64,000 nucleotides of DNA, from NCBI GenBank assembly GCA_036768485.1, contig JAVLUZ010000020.1, positions 1 through 64,000 of the forward strand, in the 5' to 3' direction. The position numbers and the translations under genes are program-made. Origin of the DNA: Mermis nigrescens. Lineage: Eukaryota > Nematoda > Enoplea > Mermithida > Mermithidae. Position 1 is the stretch's first letter, and every line of letters starts with the position of its first letter. Shown here in pieces: positions 22,761 through 34,193 of the stretch. Below the pieces are notes generated by a model. That model was not told where the DNA came from. It saw only the letters and a program-made list of their open reading frames with translations, and did not search any database.

Positions 22761-23165
22761 CCCCTAAATGGGGAGAAACCCCAACTTGGCATTAACAACA
22801 CCGTTTTTTTCCACTTTTTGGTTTATTTGTCAACCAAAATTTTGGGAAATGGAAAAAATTTTTGAACTTGATTGGCGTTTGTGGAAAATTTTTGTAATGT
22901 TAAAAATGCGTTTTAGAAAGTTAAAACTTCAAAAATTTTTCGGCGCATAGCGCTGAATTGAAGCCGCGCTGCGCCAATTGCAGCATTTTTATTGACAATT
23001 TGATCTAGAACTTTACTACGATTGAAAATGCTTATCTTCTGCACGGATTTGGTTAGTTTTTGTAATGCAAAAATGCGTTTTAGAGAAGTGAAACTACAAC
23101 ACTTTTTCGGCGCTTAGCGCCAAATTGGGAGTAAATTAAGAATATGGTACTTTCAGGATACTATG
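22761..23165 (-). repeat. Dispersed R repeat, copy a (uninterrupted)
   Basis: Reverse-orientation copy of a repeat seen at 24837, 26428, 28808 and 43143. It includes the uninterrupted junction CGCGCTGCGCCAATTGCAGC at about 22969-22988, the intact site into which the 27205 element inserted elsewhere. Carries GGCGC...GCGCC palindromes. No gene. Confidence 0.7.
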
Positions 23166-23380
23166 AAATAAACTTCAGAGGAGCGGATTTTTTTTGCTCA
23201 GTACTTAGAACATGTTGAAAGAAAGCGCGGAAGAAAATATTCATCCATCTATGATCAATATTACAAAAGCTATAGGTTTCGTTAATTAGCCTCTTCTCGA
23301 CCTACGCAAGCATCTATTTGACCTGAAGATTCAAACAGCTGAATGCATAATCACATGTAGATACCCAATTTACGTCGATA

Positions 23381-23500
23381 TAAGCATCTATACATCAACC
23401 TAAGCATCTATACATCTACCTAAGCATCTATACATCGACCTAAGAATCTATACATTGACCTAAGCATCTGTACATCGACCTAAGCATCTATACATTGATC
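23381..23500. repeat. 20-bp minisatellite, six copies
   Basis: Six head-to-tail units of TAAGCATCTATACATCGACC, each with 0-3 substitutions, filling exactly 120 bp. A related unit with CAAGCATCTATTTGACC lies just before it (about 23308). Confidence 0.9.
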
Positions 23501-24106
23501 TGAGTGGGAGCGACCTCGACTTAAGCAGCTTAAAACACCTTTTCAGATATACTAAGCCTAAGCCTAAGTATTTTAGAAGCAAAAACTTAGATTTATTATA
23601 TCTTATCAAGTAAAACCGAAAAAACATGCAAACAAATGAAATTTTTTTAATTTTTTTTTTAAATTTCGAATAGCTTTCAGCGCCTTTTTTCTTTTTTCTC
23701 CTTCAACGCTATGCTTCCTTCCATAATTTCAGCCCATATAATTTATTTCTGACAAATGTGTAAGTCCTTGGATCGAGCCGTTTAATCGTCCCACCCAACA
23801 CTCAAATTGACAGTTGCCTTGCCTGCAATTTTGCAAGTATAGCTCAGATTTTCACCAAATTTTTTTCCGCGCTTACGAGAAGGACATTTTCTAACTGAGT
23901 TTAAGATGGGATATTCATATTTGAAAGAATTAGGTGGCAGTCGGCATTATTGACCGAGTCACAGGCTGTTGAAGTTCATGTGTTTAAGGATAGGCAAAAA
24001 AGCTCTGCCTTTGGGAATCTTTCAAATTAGTATACGAAGCATCGGGGGACTGTGACTGAGCGGTGTTACCAATGTCTTAGGCTTAGGCTTAGTTATGTGC
24101 ATTCAC

Positions 24107-24239
24107 ATTGATGCCAGTGCATGGGCTAAGCCTGAGATAAATGGAGCGAAAATTGCGGAGCTGAGCGAAGCAAGCGTAGCAATTTTTGCTCCATTTATGC
24201 CTTAGGCTTAGCCCATGTCTGGCACCAATCTGAATCCGC
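24107..24239. repeat. Hairpin element ATTGATGCCAG...CTGGCACCAAT (copy 2)
   Basis: Imperfect palindrome of 133 bp. ATGGGCTAAGCCT and ATAAATGGAGCGAAAATT pair with AGGCTTAGCCCAT and AATTTTTGCTCCATTTAT across a GCGAAGC loop. Same end sequence as the hairpin at 17435. Confidence 0.75.
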
Positions 24240-24404
24240 AAGCAATTGCTGTCGCCACAAATTGAAAAGGAACTGAAAAATACCCCAAACGCCATTTTGT
24301 AACTAGGTAGAGTATAACTAAAATAATAATAATAACTAACTAAGTAGACTGTAACTAGGTCAATAATGCCGACCACCACCTAATTCTTTCAAATATGAAC
24401 TCTC

Positions 24405-24657
24405 AAGACAAGACAAGACAAGAAAGTGTTTATTGTCAGAAAAATACACAAAATTTGATAAAACGCAAATACATGATAAAATAGTGACTGAACAAAAGGA
24501 CATACAAAGATCACGGAAGTGATACAACTAGATATGCCCCAACAATAAATTTGTAAAATCAATGTTAAGGAGCTCTTTTTTGAACAAACGGATTTTGGGA
24601 GAAGAGACTATTTGATTAGGTAAAGAGTTCCAGATTTTTCGGTATCTTTTTTTCGGT
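24405..24657 (-). mobile_element. 5'-truncated non-LTR retrotransposon 3' end
   Basis: On the minus strand the insert encodes a tail reading RYRKIWNSLPNQIVSS, then FKKELL, and a stop. It is followed by a 3' UTR with an AATAAA block and a (TCTTG)n tail. The W-N-x-L-P and F-K motifs are characteristic of the C-terminal end of non-LTR ORF2 (CR1/Jockey/RTE-like). A 7-bp TSD AACTCTC flanks it (24398-24404 and 24658-24664). Only the last 250 bp inserted, as is usual for target-primed reverse transcription. Confidence 0.8.
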
Positions 24658-25158
24658 AACTCTCCATCTCAAAGTCAGTTAGAAAATGTCCTTTTTTGAA
24701 AATTTGAGAGTTCCCAGTATTCTCTATTCCGCCCAAATTTTGACATTCCGTACTTGTTTTGCTCCTTTTCTGGATGTACCATATTCTTAACTTTAGCCGC
24801 CAAATTTATTTATAATTCTTGCTTGATATTATTGTTTAAGCCGTGCAGCGCCAATTGCAGCATTTTTATCGATAATATATCATAAAACTCCACTACGATT
24901 GAAAATCCTTACCTTCTGCACAGTTTTTGTAATGCAAAAATTATTTAGAGAGCTAAAATTTCAAAATTTTCTGGCGCTTCGCGACATTTGATAAATTATA
25001 GTTTTAATTGTCAAAAACGACTTCAGAATTGGCTAAAATGCTGAACTGAAGGAAGAAAATTCAAGTTTCAACATAAATAACGTATACTGATCGTGATATT
25101 TCTTGTAGAGCACAAAATTTTTATACAAAAAGTGCATCAAGCACTGCTATTGCATGTG

Positions 25159-25707
25159 GGCATTCGTGTAGCTGGTTCACATATGTATTAACATAGTCAT
25201 ATTATAAGGGCATATGTGTGCGGTTGATAGCATCTGAGGAAACGAGAGAAAGTTGCTGGCAGTCAGATTCGAAACGTGGACCCCTTGCTCTAAAGTTTAG
25301 AACCATAACCAATCGACTAACGCTGGTTAATTTCGATAAAGATTGCAAGCTATTTGTGATGTTTTGCTGGTTTACCAGCTGATTAGGCTTAGGCTTAGTA
25401 TCATGGAGTGGCCAAAATGTTGGTGCCAGCGTTTAAAATAAGCCTGAGTTATGGGATGCGACGAGCGGAGAGAGCGAAGCGAGCGACGCGAGTTGCATCT
25501 CATTGCTTAGGCTTATTTTAAACGCTGGCACCAACATTTTGGTCAGTCACATGAATCTAGTGGAAAAATCTGATGACTGCCTTATTTGTTTTCGACTTGA
25601 CTCAAATCAAACCAGTTAGGTGGCAGCTTTCACTGGATAATACTTGTTGTATACGTACTTATAACGTGGCTATCTTAATACATATGTGAACCAGCTACAC
25701 CAATGCC
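25159..25707. mobile_element. 549-bp TIR element, ends GGCATTCGTGTAGCTGG
   Basis: Left arm GGCATTCGTGTAGCTGG and right arm CCAGCTACACCAATGCC; 26 bases of the arms (25166-25191 against 25675-25700) are perfectly inverted. The 8-bp TSD TGCATGTG is at 25151-25158 and 25708-25715. A further hairpin (25409-25545) lies inside. Empty sites in the paralogous R copies confirm the limits. Confidence 0.85.
25409..25545. repeat. Hairpin element TTGGTGCCAGCG...CGCTGGCACCAA (copy 3)
   Basis: Arms TGGCCAAAATGTTGGTGCCA, then GCGTTTAAAATAAGCC, pair almost perfectly with GGCTTATTTTAAACGCTGGC, then ACCAACATTTTGGTCA. The loop is a GCGAG/GCGAC-rich tract. Arms of about 45 bp make it the best preserved of the three hairpins. 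Confidence 0.8.
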
Positions 25708-26427
25708 TGCATGTGTACATAAAATTTTCTAAATAAAAAACACTGATTTTTCAACACAGGCGCTGTATTTTCAACGTTTTTAGACCTCCCAAAAAACGTG
25801 GAAAAAGGTCGAAAAAAGTGAAAAAAATTTTGGGTCTGGTCTATAATGTCAACCAAATCACTGAAAGAAAATGGTGATTGGCAACCCCGCGCAGTGTTGC
25901 CAGGTCCAAAAATTCAGATTCTCCTGCACAGAGGTAAAATTGGGGAAAAATTCTCCTGCAATTCTCTTGAAAATATTTTGATTCTCCTGAAAATTCTCCT
26001 GGCTCATATTTTGCAGGAAAGGTTGTACAGCAGATCTACAATTGTATGTACACATGCATATCAAGCATGCTCAGGCCAATTTACCTTGGTTCATCCAACT
26101 ATTTTATTCTGATCTCTTGCCTGCTAATCCTAAGGACACTCAAGGCTAAATAATGAACATTAATTCTCTCACAAAAAGCTCATGGAGCATATCTGCATTA
26201 TACAGGCAGATGCAAAAATAATGGAAGACTAATGCTGCACTACAAAGTATAACATTTTATTCAAGATCAACAGCTGACAAACATTCAATAACAGATTCCT
26301 GATCTTCATCAGGATATACTGCTCAAGGGCCTAAGCTAAAGAGGTCGCATTGTTTACAATACACATTATTCGAAAAAACAGTTTCTGTGCTTAAAACAGT
26401 GACCGCCAATTTTCAGTTGCACTTACA

Positions 26428-27204
26428 TCATCAAAAATTTGTGAAAAGAGCCCTGTTTGCAATGTCTTTTGGAAAAATAAATAATACTTTATTACTAATT
26501 GTATGTACTTCAGTAGCAAGCAAATCCTTACATTTTGAAATATATCAAAAAAATGTTTATAGGCGCTTTGCAAACACCGTTTTTTTCCCAGCGATTTGGT
26601 TGACATTATAGACCAAACCCAAAATTTTTTTTCCGACTTTTTTCCACATTTTTTGGGAGGTTTAAAAACGTTCAAAATAGAGCGCCTGTGTTGAAAAATC
26701 AGTGTTTTTAAGTGGAAAATTTTATATAGACATGCAATAGCGGTGTTTGATGCACTTTTTGTATAAAAATTTGGGGTTTCAAAAGAATATAACGATCAGT
26801 AATCCTTCAGTAAAGCATTTAAGCCAATTCTGAAGTCGATTTTGACAATTAAAACTATAATTTATCAAATGGCGCAAAGCGCTAGAAAATTTTGAAATTT
26901 TAGCTCTCTAAATCATTTTTGCATTTCAAAAACTGTGCAGAAGGTAAGGATTTTCAATCGCAGTGGAGTTCTAGGACCAGATTATTGATAAAAAATGCGG
27001 CAATTGGTGCCGCGCGGCTTAAACATCAATAACAAGTAAGAATTAAATCAATTCGGCGCGAAGCGCCGAAAATTTTTTGTAGTTTCACCTCTCTGAAACG
27101 CATTTTTGCATTACAAAAACTAACCGAATCCGTGCAGAAGATAAGGATTTTCAATCGTAGTAAAGTCCTAGACCAGATTGTCGATAAAAATGCTGCAATT
27201 GGCG
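26428..27204 (+). repeat. Dispersed R repeat, copy c
   Basis: Contains CATTATAGACCAAACCC, the CGCCTGTGTTGAAAAATCAG block, GGCGCGAAGCGCC (about 27056) and CGATAAAAATGCTGCAATT. It breaks at 27204, where the array element begins, and resumes at 43143. It is the beginning of the first 2.38-kb tandem unit. Confidence 0.75.
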
Positions 27205-27846
27205 GGCACTGATTATTGGCCAATGTTGGCCCCGAATTTTTTGTTAAAGGCCAATATTGGCAAATAACGCGTGCATTAGGGGCCAATATTTGCGAGATTT
27301 AAAATTCTTAAAAAGCTTCACATTCGTGGGTTTCGAACCCCGTACTTTCGTGTTGGTAAACCCACGCGTGCACACTACGCCATAGCGAAATTGTGATCAA
27401 GATTCTGAAGAATGACACTAATGCTATCCGTTATATATATACAGTATACAAAGTTAATATCTTTAGTTTGAAAGAGATTGCTTATCCTATCTTTTGTGCC
27501 TATGTAGTTTGAATTGTATGGTAGGTATTTCTAATTGTCATTGGTTTGCCTTACATAGGTATTGCAAAATCCTACATATGTACCTACCTACATAAATACA
27601 TATGTACGTGCATGCGTGCATAAATATTCTAATGCCATGTCAGTATGTGATTTCAGATGGCTAGGTAGAGGTTACCTACCTATGTAGCAGGACAATAGGT
27701 ACGTATAAAGGTACCTACGCAACTATAAAGTGTTTCATTTAGTCGAGGGTTTTTTGAAAAGTTTAAAGTGGCTACAAAAGTGTTTTATACTAATGTGACA
27801 GCAAATATGTAGGTATATTCAACAGAATATCGAGTTGCATTATGAT

Positions 27847-28111
27847 CACACCTGGGTGTGGGGGAGGAGTTTGGGGGGTATGCACCCCCAGAAACCAAAA
27901 TACCCCCTCCCCCAGAAATCAAAATACCCCCCAGAATTCAATTTCTGAAAAATTTTTTTCGTTTTTTTCGCAATTTTTTGATGCCAATGGATAGTGCTTG
28001 ATGAGAAACGTAGAAAAATGGTGTTTTTATCGCCATACCACCATTTTTAAGACCATTTTTTGACCTTCAAAAAATCTTGCGCCCCCAGAATTTTCTTGCT
28101 GCCCACATATG
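27847..28111 (+). mobile_element. MITE of the CACACCTGGGCG family in array unit
   Basis: CACACCTGGGTG to GCCCACATATG, 265 bp, TSD ATTATGAT (27839-27846 and 28112-28119). The same insertion with the same duplication is in every array unit, so it predates amplification. Confidence 0.9.
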
Positions 28112-28807
28112 ATTATGATCTTTGATACTGCTAAGAGGCAAGACTGCATCATATAGGTATGTACTTATAGGTCACTTTTGTAGCCTGGTTTATGCGGACT
28201 AAAGTCAGCGGAAAAGCTTTCCAATAAACGAAACAGACTATACTTAATTCTGGTCATACAGATTCGGCGTGTGATATCTCACGCTTTACGGTATGTTGAA
28301 ATTCTCTTTAACATTTACTTGAATTTAAATGATATTTTTCCAGCAGGTTCTAATTTTTCTACATAATATGTTTATCATTATTTACTGTATTATTACATGA
28401 TGTGTGTTCTTCATTTGCTAATTCTCTATTGCGTATACTGTATATCAGAGATAGCATTAGTATTCTTCTTCTGGTTTTTTATCCTAATTTTGGTATAGCG
28501 CATTGTGTGCACGTGAGTCAAAATTCTCTTTAACATTTACTTGAATGTAAATAGTATTTAACATTTACTCGAATTCTCTTTAACATTTACTTGAATGTAA
28601 ATATATAAATAGTATAAATAGTATTCGTGCTGGTAAACTCACGCGCGCACACTGCGCCATAGCGAAATTGTGATCAAGATTCTGAAGAATGATACTAATG
28701 CTATCCGTTATATACAGTATACGCAGTTGATATTTTTAGTTTGAAAGAGATTGCTAATCCTATCTTTTGTGCCTATGTAGTTTGAATTGTATGGTAGGCA
28801 GTGATCG

Positions 28808-31184
28808 TCATCAAAAATTTGTGAAAAGAGCCCTGTTTGCAATGTCTTTTGGAAAAATAAATAATACTTTATTACTAATTGTATGTACTTCAGTAGCAAG
28901 CAAATCCTTACATTTTGAAATATATCAAAAAAATGTTTATAGGCGCTTTGCAAACACCGTTTTTTTCCCAGCAATTTGGTTGACATTATAGACCGAACCC
29001 AAAATTTTTTTTCCGACTTTTTTCCACATTTTTTGGGAGGTTTAAAAACGTTCAAAATAGAGCGCCTGTGTTGAAAAATCAGTGTTTTTAAGTGGAAAAT
29101 TTTATATAGACATGCAATAGCGGTGTTTGATGCACTTTTTGTATAAAAATTTGGGGTTTCAAAAGAATATCACGATCAGTAATCCTTCAGTAAAGCATTT
29201 AAGCCAATTCTGAAGTCGATTTTGACAATTAAAACTATAATTTATCAAATGGCGCAAAGCGCTAGAAAATTTTGAAATTTTAGCTCTCTAAATCATTTTT
29301 GCATTTCAAAAACTGTGCAGAAGGTAAGGATTTTCAATCGCAGTGGAGTTCTAGGACCAGATTATTGATAAAAAATGCGGCAATTGGTGCCGCACGGCTT
29401 AAACATCAATAACAAGTAAGAATTAACTCAACTCGGCGCGGAAGCGCCGAAAATTTTTTGTAGTTTCACCTCTCTGAAACGCATTTTTGCATTACAAAAA
29501 CTAACCGAATCCGTGCAGAAGATAAGGATTTTCAATCGTAGTAAAGTCCTAGACCAGATTGTCGATAAAAATGCTGCAATTGGCGGGCACTGATTATTGG
29601 CCAATGTTGGCCACGAATTTTTTGTTAAAGGCCAATATTGGCAAATAACGCGTGCATTAGGGGCCAATATTTGCGAGATTTAAAATTCTTAAAAAGCTTC
29701 ACATTCGTGGGTTTCGAACCCCGTACTTTCGTGTTGGTAAACCCACGCGCACACTACGCCATAGCGAAATTGTGATCAAGATTCTGAAGAATGACACTAA
29801 TGCTATCCGTTATATATATACAGTATACAAAGTTAATATCTTTAGTTTGAAAGAGATTGCTTATCCTATCTTTTGTGCCTATGTAGTTTGAATTGTATGG
29901 TAGGTATTTCTAATTGTCATTGGTTTGCCTTACAAGGTATTGCAAAATCCTACATATGTACCTACCTACATAAATACATATGTACGTGCATGCGTGCATA
30001 AATATTCTAATGCCATGTCAGTATGCGATTTCAGATGGCTAGGTAGAGGTTACCTACCTATGTAGCAGGACAATAGGTACGTATAAAGGTACCTACGCAA
30101 CTATAAAGTGTTTCATTTAGTCGAGGGTTTTTTGAAAAGTTTAAAGTGGCTACAAAAGTGTTTTATACTAATGTGACAGCAAATATGTAGGTATATTCAA
30201 CAGAATATCGAGTTGCATTATGATCACACCTGGGTGTGGGGAGGAGTTTGGGGGTATGCACCCCCAGAAACCAAAATACCCCCTCCCCCAGAAATCAAAA
30301 TACCCCCAGAATTCAATTTCTGAAAAATTTTTTTCGTTTTTTTCACAATTTTTTGATGCCAATGGATAGTGCTTGATGAGAAACGTAGAAAAATGGTGTT
30401 TTTATCGCCATACCACCATTTTTAAGACCATTTTTTGACCTTCAAAAAATCTTGCGCTCCCACAGAATTTTCTTGCTGCCCACATATGATTATGATCTTT
30501 GATACTGCTAAGAGGCAAGACTGCATCATATAGGTATGTACTTATAGGTCACTTTTGTAGCCTGGTTTATGTGGACTAAAGTCAGCGGAAAAGCTTTCCA
30601 ATAAACGAAACAGACTATACTTAATTCTGGTCATACAGATTCGGCGTGTGATATCTCACGCTTTACGGTATGTTGAAATTCTCTTTAACATTTACTTGAA
30701 TGTAAATGATATTTTTCCAGCAGGTTCTAATTTTTCTACATAATATGTTTATCATTATTTACTGTATTATTACATGATGTGTGTTCTTCACTTGCTAATT
30801 CTCTATTGCGTATACTGTATATAAGAGATAGCATTAGTATTCTTCTTCTGATTTTTTATCCTAATTTTGGTATGGCGCATTGTGTGCACGTGAGTCAAAA
30901 TTCTCTTTAACATTTACTTGAATGTAAATAGTATTTAACATTTACTCGAATTCTCTTTAACATTTACTTGAATGTAAATATATAAATAGTATAAATAGTA
31001 TTCGTGCTGGTAAACTCACGTGCGCACACTGCGCCATAGCGAAATTGTGATCAAGATTCTGAAGAATGATACTAATGCTATCCGTTATATACAGTATAAG
31101 CAGTTAATATTTTTAGTTTGAAAGAGATTGCTAATCCTATCTTTTGTGCCTATGTAGTTTGAATTGTATGGTAGGCAGTGATCG
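28808..31184 (+). repeat. 2.38-kb tandem unit 2
   Basis: Near-identical copy of 26428-28807, including R (28808-29585), an E left end at 29586 preceded by CAATTGGCG, an uninterrupted ATGGTAGG site (29897-29904) and a MITE (30225-30488). At its right edge CAGTGATCG runs into a complete 1.74-kb insert instead of another R copy. Confidence 0.85.
30225..30488 (+). mobile_element. MITE of the CACACCTGGGCG family in array unit
   Basis: Second array copy, same ATTATGAT duplication, differing mainly in the lengths of the G and C runs. Confidence 0.9.
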
Positions 31185-32914
31185 TACAGGGACCCTCGAC
31201 CCCGAAAAACCCCGGCCTAAACCCCGACCCCGACCTTGACCGGGGCATGATTTTTTGAGTCAGGGTTGAACCTTTTTTCGAGGGTGAAATATAGCATTTT
31301 ATTTGTTGGTACATTGAAGAATTGTATAAATAGCAAATAAATTCGGAACAAGGACGATTCATTCACCAACAAAATTAATATGTTAAACTTGACACTCGCA
31401 ATATTTCATAAAAAGTACACCTGGTCGCCATGTTGTTAAGACGTACATACATGTTTGCATATTTTCCATTATGAAGTGCGCTGAAATTACTGCGGAATCA
31501 CAGGCATAGCCGGGGGGAATGAAGGCACATGCTCCCTGGAATTTTTCAGAAATTATGTTGATTTTTCTGGCGCAATGTGTTCAGAACATTGAGTTTAAAA
31601 AGGCACAAACGTCAAAATTTTCAGCGCTTCGCGCTGAGTCATTATTATTTATTGTTATACAGATCCAATGAATTTAAAAGCTTGAATCTGTTAAAATAAT
31701 CCAGCACTTCGCAGCACTTTAGTGATTTAATGCACTATTAGTTCATTGAATGAAACTGCACATGCTTGTTGAACATAATAGTAAAAGTGTGAAAATGTTT
31801 GCGTACCAATTTATCTATTCTCTGCTTTGTTTATCTTTCGCTACAAGGACACATAATTCTATTTTAAATAAAAGGAAAGGCCAATATTTCTTGTGTTTTT
31901 GCGCATTTTCTGTTTTCTGAACTAGTTAATAAGAAGACCACAAATGGGCCTGAAAATGGTAAGAACAAAATTTTCATCGATACATCTTTCAATGACTTAT
32001 TGGTTGCGACCCGTTGCTGCGCTACATACTTAGCAGAGGTCGAAAAACGCATTTCAGCTCAGAAGTTTTGTGCAGTGTAGGTGTTCATCAATTTTAAGTT
32101 TTTTGGACTTAATTCAGAACCGAGATTTTGTCAATTTGCAAAAATTTTAACTTTACTTATTAAAAATTAGAGTGCTTTTTTACAAAATTTTTGGGTGTTC
32201 TGCTCTGGACCTCGCTGGTGGCGCTTGAGCGCGTCACCCCAGACCCCCAGCCATACAATCTCGTTCTACATGTTGAAAAAGATTTTTAAGAGGACAGAAA
32301 AGGTAAAAGGATTAGGAATTTTTAAAATTTTTGGCGCTTCGCGTCACAATTAGTGTATCTGTTCTGTATGATTTAAGCGGCATAAATTGAGTTTAAAGAG
32401 TAAAAACGTCAAAATTTTCCTGCGCTTAGCACCGCCAATTATTGTCTAGGGCGGTAAAATATGACTGAATTTCTTGATGCTTTGCGCCACTTATGATTTC
32501 CGAACTGTTTGTCAATAAAAAGGCGCAAATTCTGCATGAAAATGGTAAAAATTTCGAAAATTTTCGGCGCTTCGCGCTATTGGCTCCTCTACAATCAGTG
32601 CGCCATAGAAAACCCTTGTGAAAAAACCGTGGAAGAATACGAAAAAGCGAGAGCGATTAGCGATTAAAATTGAAAGTAATGCTAAATTGCTAAAACCATG
32701 CTCGAACTTGGAATGAAAATAAAATGTTGAACATAACCAGCTTTATTAGTATGCTCTACAAACAAGTGAAGGTATCGTTTTTATCCTTTCCAAATTGGTA
32801 TGTAATCATGCAATGTTAATTGTTAATCTTCAACCCCAACCCCGAAAACCGAGGTTTTTCGTCCCCAACCCTGACCCCGATCGGGGGTGAAAATCTAACC
32901 CTGTACGATCACTG
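31176..32914 (-). mobile_element. hAT-like CAGTGATCGTAC element inside array unit
   Basis: Inverted relative to the dispersed copy at 13087-14943. Ends CAGTGATCGTACAGGG and CCTGTACGATCACTG; perfect TSD ATGGTAGG (31168-31175 and 32915-32922). GACCCC/GGGGTC subterminal repeats at both ends; AGCGCTTCGCGCT palindromes inside. Confidence 0.9.
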
Positions 32915-33243
32915 ATGGTAGGTATTTCTAATTGTCGTTGGTTTGCCTTACGTAGGTATTGCAAAATCCTACATATGTACCTACCTACATAAATACATAT
33001 GTACGTGCATGTGTGCATAAATATTCTAATGCCATGTCAGTATGCGATTTCAGATAGCTAGGTAGAGGTTACCTACCTATGTAGCAGGACAATAGGTACG
33101 TATAAAGGTACCTACACAGCTATAAAGTGTTTCATTTAGTCGAGGGTTTTTTGAAAAGTTTAAAGTGGCTACAAAAGTGTTTTATACTAATGCGAGAGCA
33201 AATATGTAGGTGTATTCAACAGAATATCGAGTTGCATTATGAT

Positions 33244-33510
33244 CACACCTGGGTGTGGGGAGGAGTTTGGGGGTATGCACCCCCCAGAAACCAAAATACC
33301 CCCTCCCCCAGAAATCAAAATACCCCCCCAGAATTCAATTTCTGAAAAAATTTTTTTCGTTTTTTTCACAATTTTTTGATGCCAATGGATAGTGCTTGAT
33401 GAGAAACGTCGAAAAATGGTGTTTTTATCGCCATACCACCATTTTTAAGACCATTTTTGACCTTCAAAAAATCTTGCGCTCCCCCCAGAATTTTATTCTG
33501 CCCATGTATG
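33244..33510 (+). mobile_element. MITE of the CACACCTGGGCG family in array unit
   Basis: Array copy within 3.02-kb unit 1, ATTATGAT on both sides, right end GCCCATGTATG. Confidence 0.9.
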
Positions 33511-34193
33511 ATTATGATCTTTGATGCTGCTAAGAGGCAAGACTGCATCATATAGGTATCATATAGGCACTTTTGTAGCCTGGTTTATGTGGACTAAATT
33601 CAGCGGAAAAGCTTTCCAATAAACGAAACAGACTATACTTAATTCTGGTCATACAGATTCGGCGTGTGATATCTCACGCTTTATGGTAGGTTGAAATTCT
33701 CTTTAACATTACTTGAATGTAAATAGTATTTTTCCAGCAGGTTCTAATTTTTCTACATAATATGTTTATCATTATTTACTGTATTATTACATGATGTGTG
33801 TTCTTCACTTGCTAATTCTCTATTGTGTATACTGTATATAAGAGATAGCATTAGTATTATTCTTCTGATTTTTTATCCTAATTTTGGTATGGCGCATTGT
33901 GTGCACGTGAGTCAAAATTCTCTTTAACATTTACTTGAATGTAAATAGTATTTAACATTTACTCGAATTCTCTTTAACATTTACTTGAATGTAAATATAT
34001 AAATAGTATAAATAGTATTCGTGCTGGTAAACTCACGCTGCGCACACTGCGCCATAGCGAAATTGTGATCAAGATTCTGAAGAATGATACTAATGCTATC
34101 CGTTATATACAGTATACGCAGTTGATATTTTTAGTTTGAAAGAGATTGCTAATCCTATCTTTTGTGCCTATGTAGTTTGAATTGTATGGTAGG

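Larger units (their letters stand above)
23881..24692. repeat. Inverted repeat pair flanking hairpin 2
   Basis: The left arm (23881-23958: CTAACTGAGTTTAAGATGGG, TTGAAAGAATTAGGTGGCAG) is repeated inverted at 24359-24397 and 24665-24692, where a non-LTR fragment splits the arm. Spacer about 400 bp, with TTAGGCTTAGGCTTAG and the hairpin at 24107. Probably a foldback or TIR element whose outer limits are unclear. Confidence 0.6.
24837..25883 (-). repeat. Dispersed R repeat, copy b (split by a TIR element)
   Basis: From AAGCCGTGCAGCGCCAATTGC to the GGTCTATAATGTCAACCAAATCACTG block, opposite in orientation to 26428-27204. The 25159-25707 insertion interrupts it; copies at about 26730 and 29115 show the uninterrupted sequence. 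Confidence 0.7.
26428..28807 (+). repeat. 2.38-kb tandem unit 1
   Basis: R repeat plus one E body, followed by part of a second E body up to CAGTGATCG at 28799-28807. Unit 2 (28808-31184) repeats it almost base for base. Within its E body the site ATGGTAGG (27518-27525) is single and uninterrupted. Confidence 0.85.
31176..34193 (+). repeat. 3.02-kb tandem unit 1
   Basis: Insert of the CAGTGATCGTAC family (31176-32914) followed by an E body with its MITE and the E-E junction. 3018 bp; the next units start at 34194, 37217 and 40238. By eye the units differ by only a few changes per kb, mostly in homopolymer lengths. Confidence 0.9.

Noticed and set aside
24078..25400. TTAGGCTTAGGCTTAG as telomeric repeat
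   Set aside because: Only two to three units at each place (also inverted near 23558), embedded in hairpin-rich DNA; no run long enough for a telomere.
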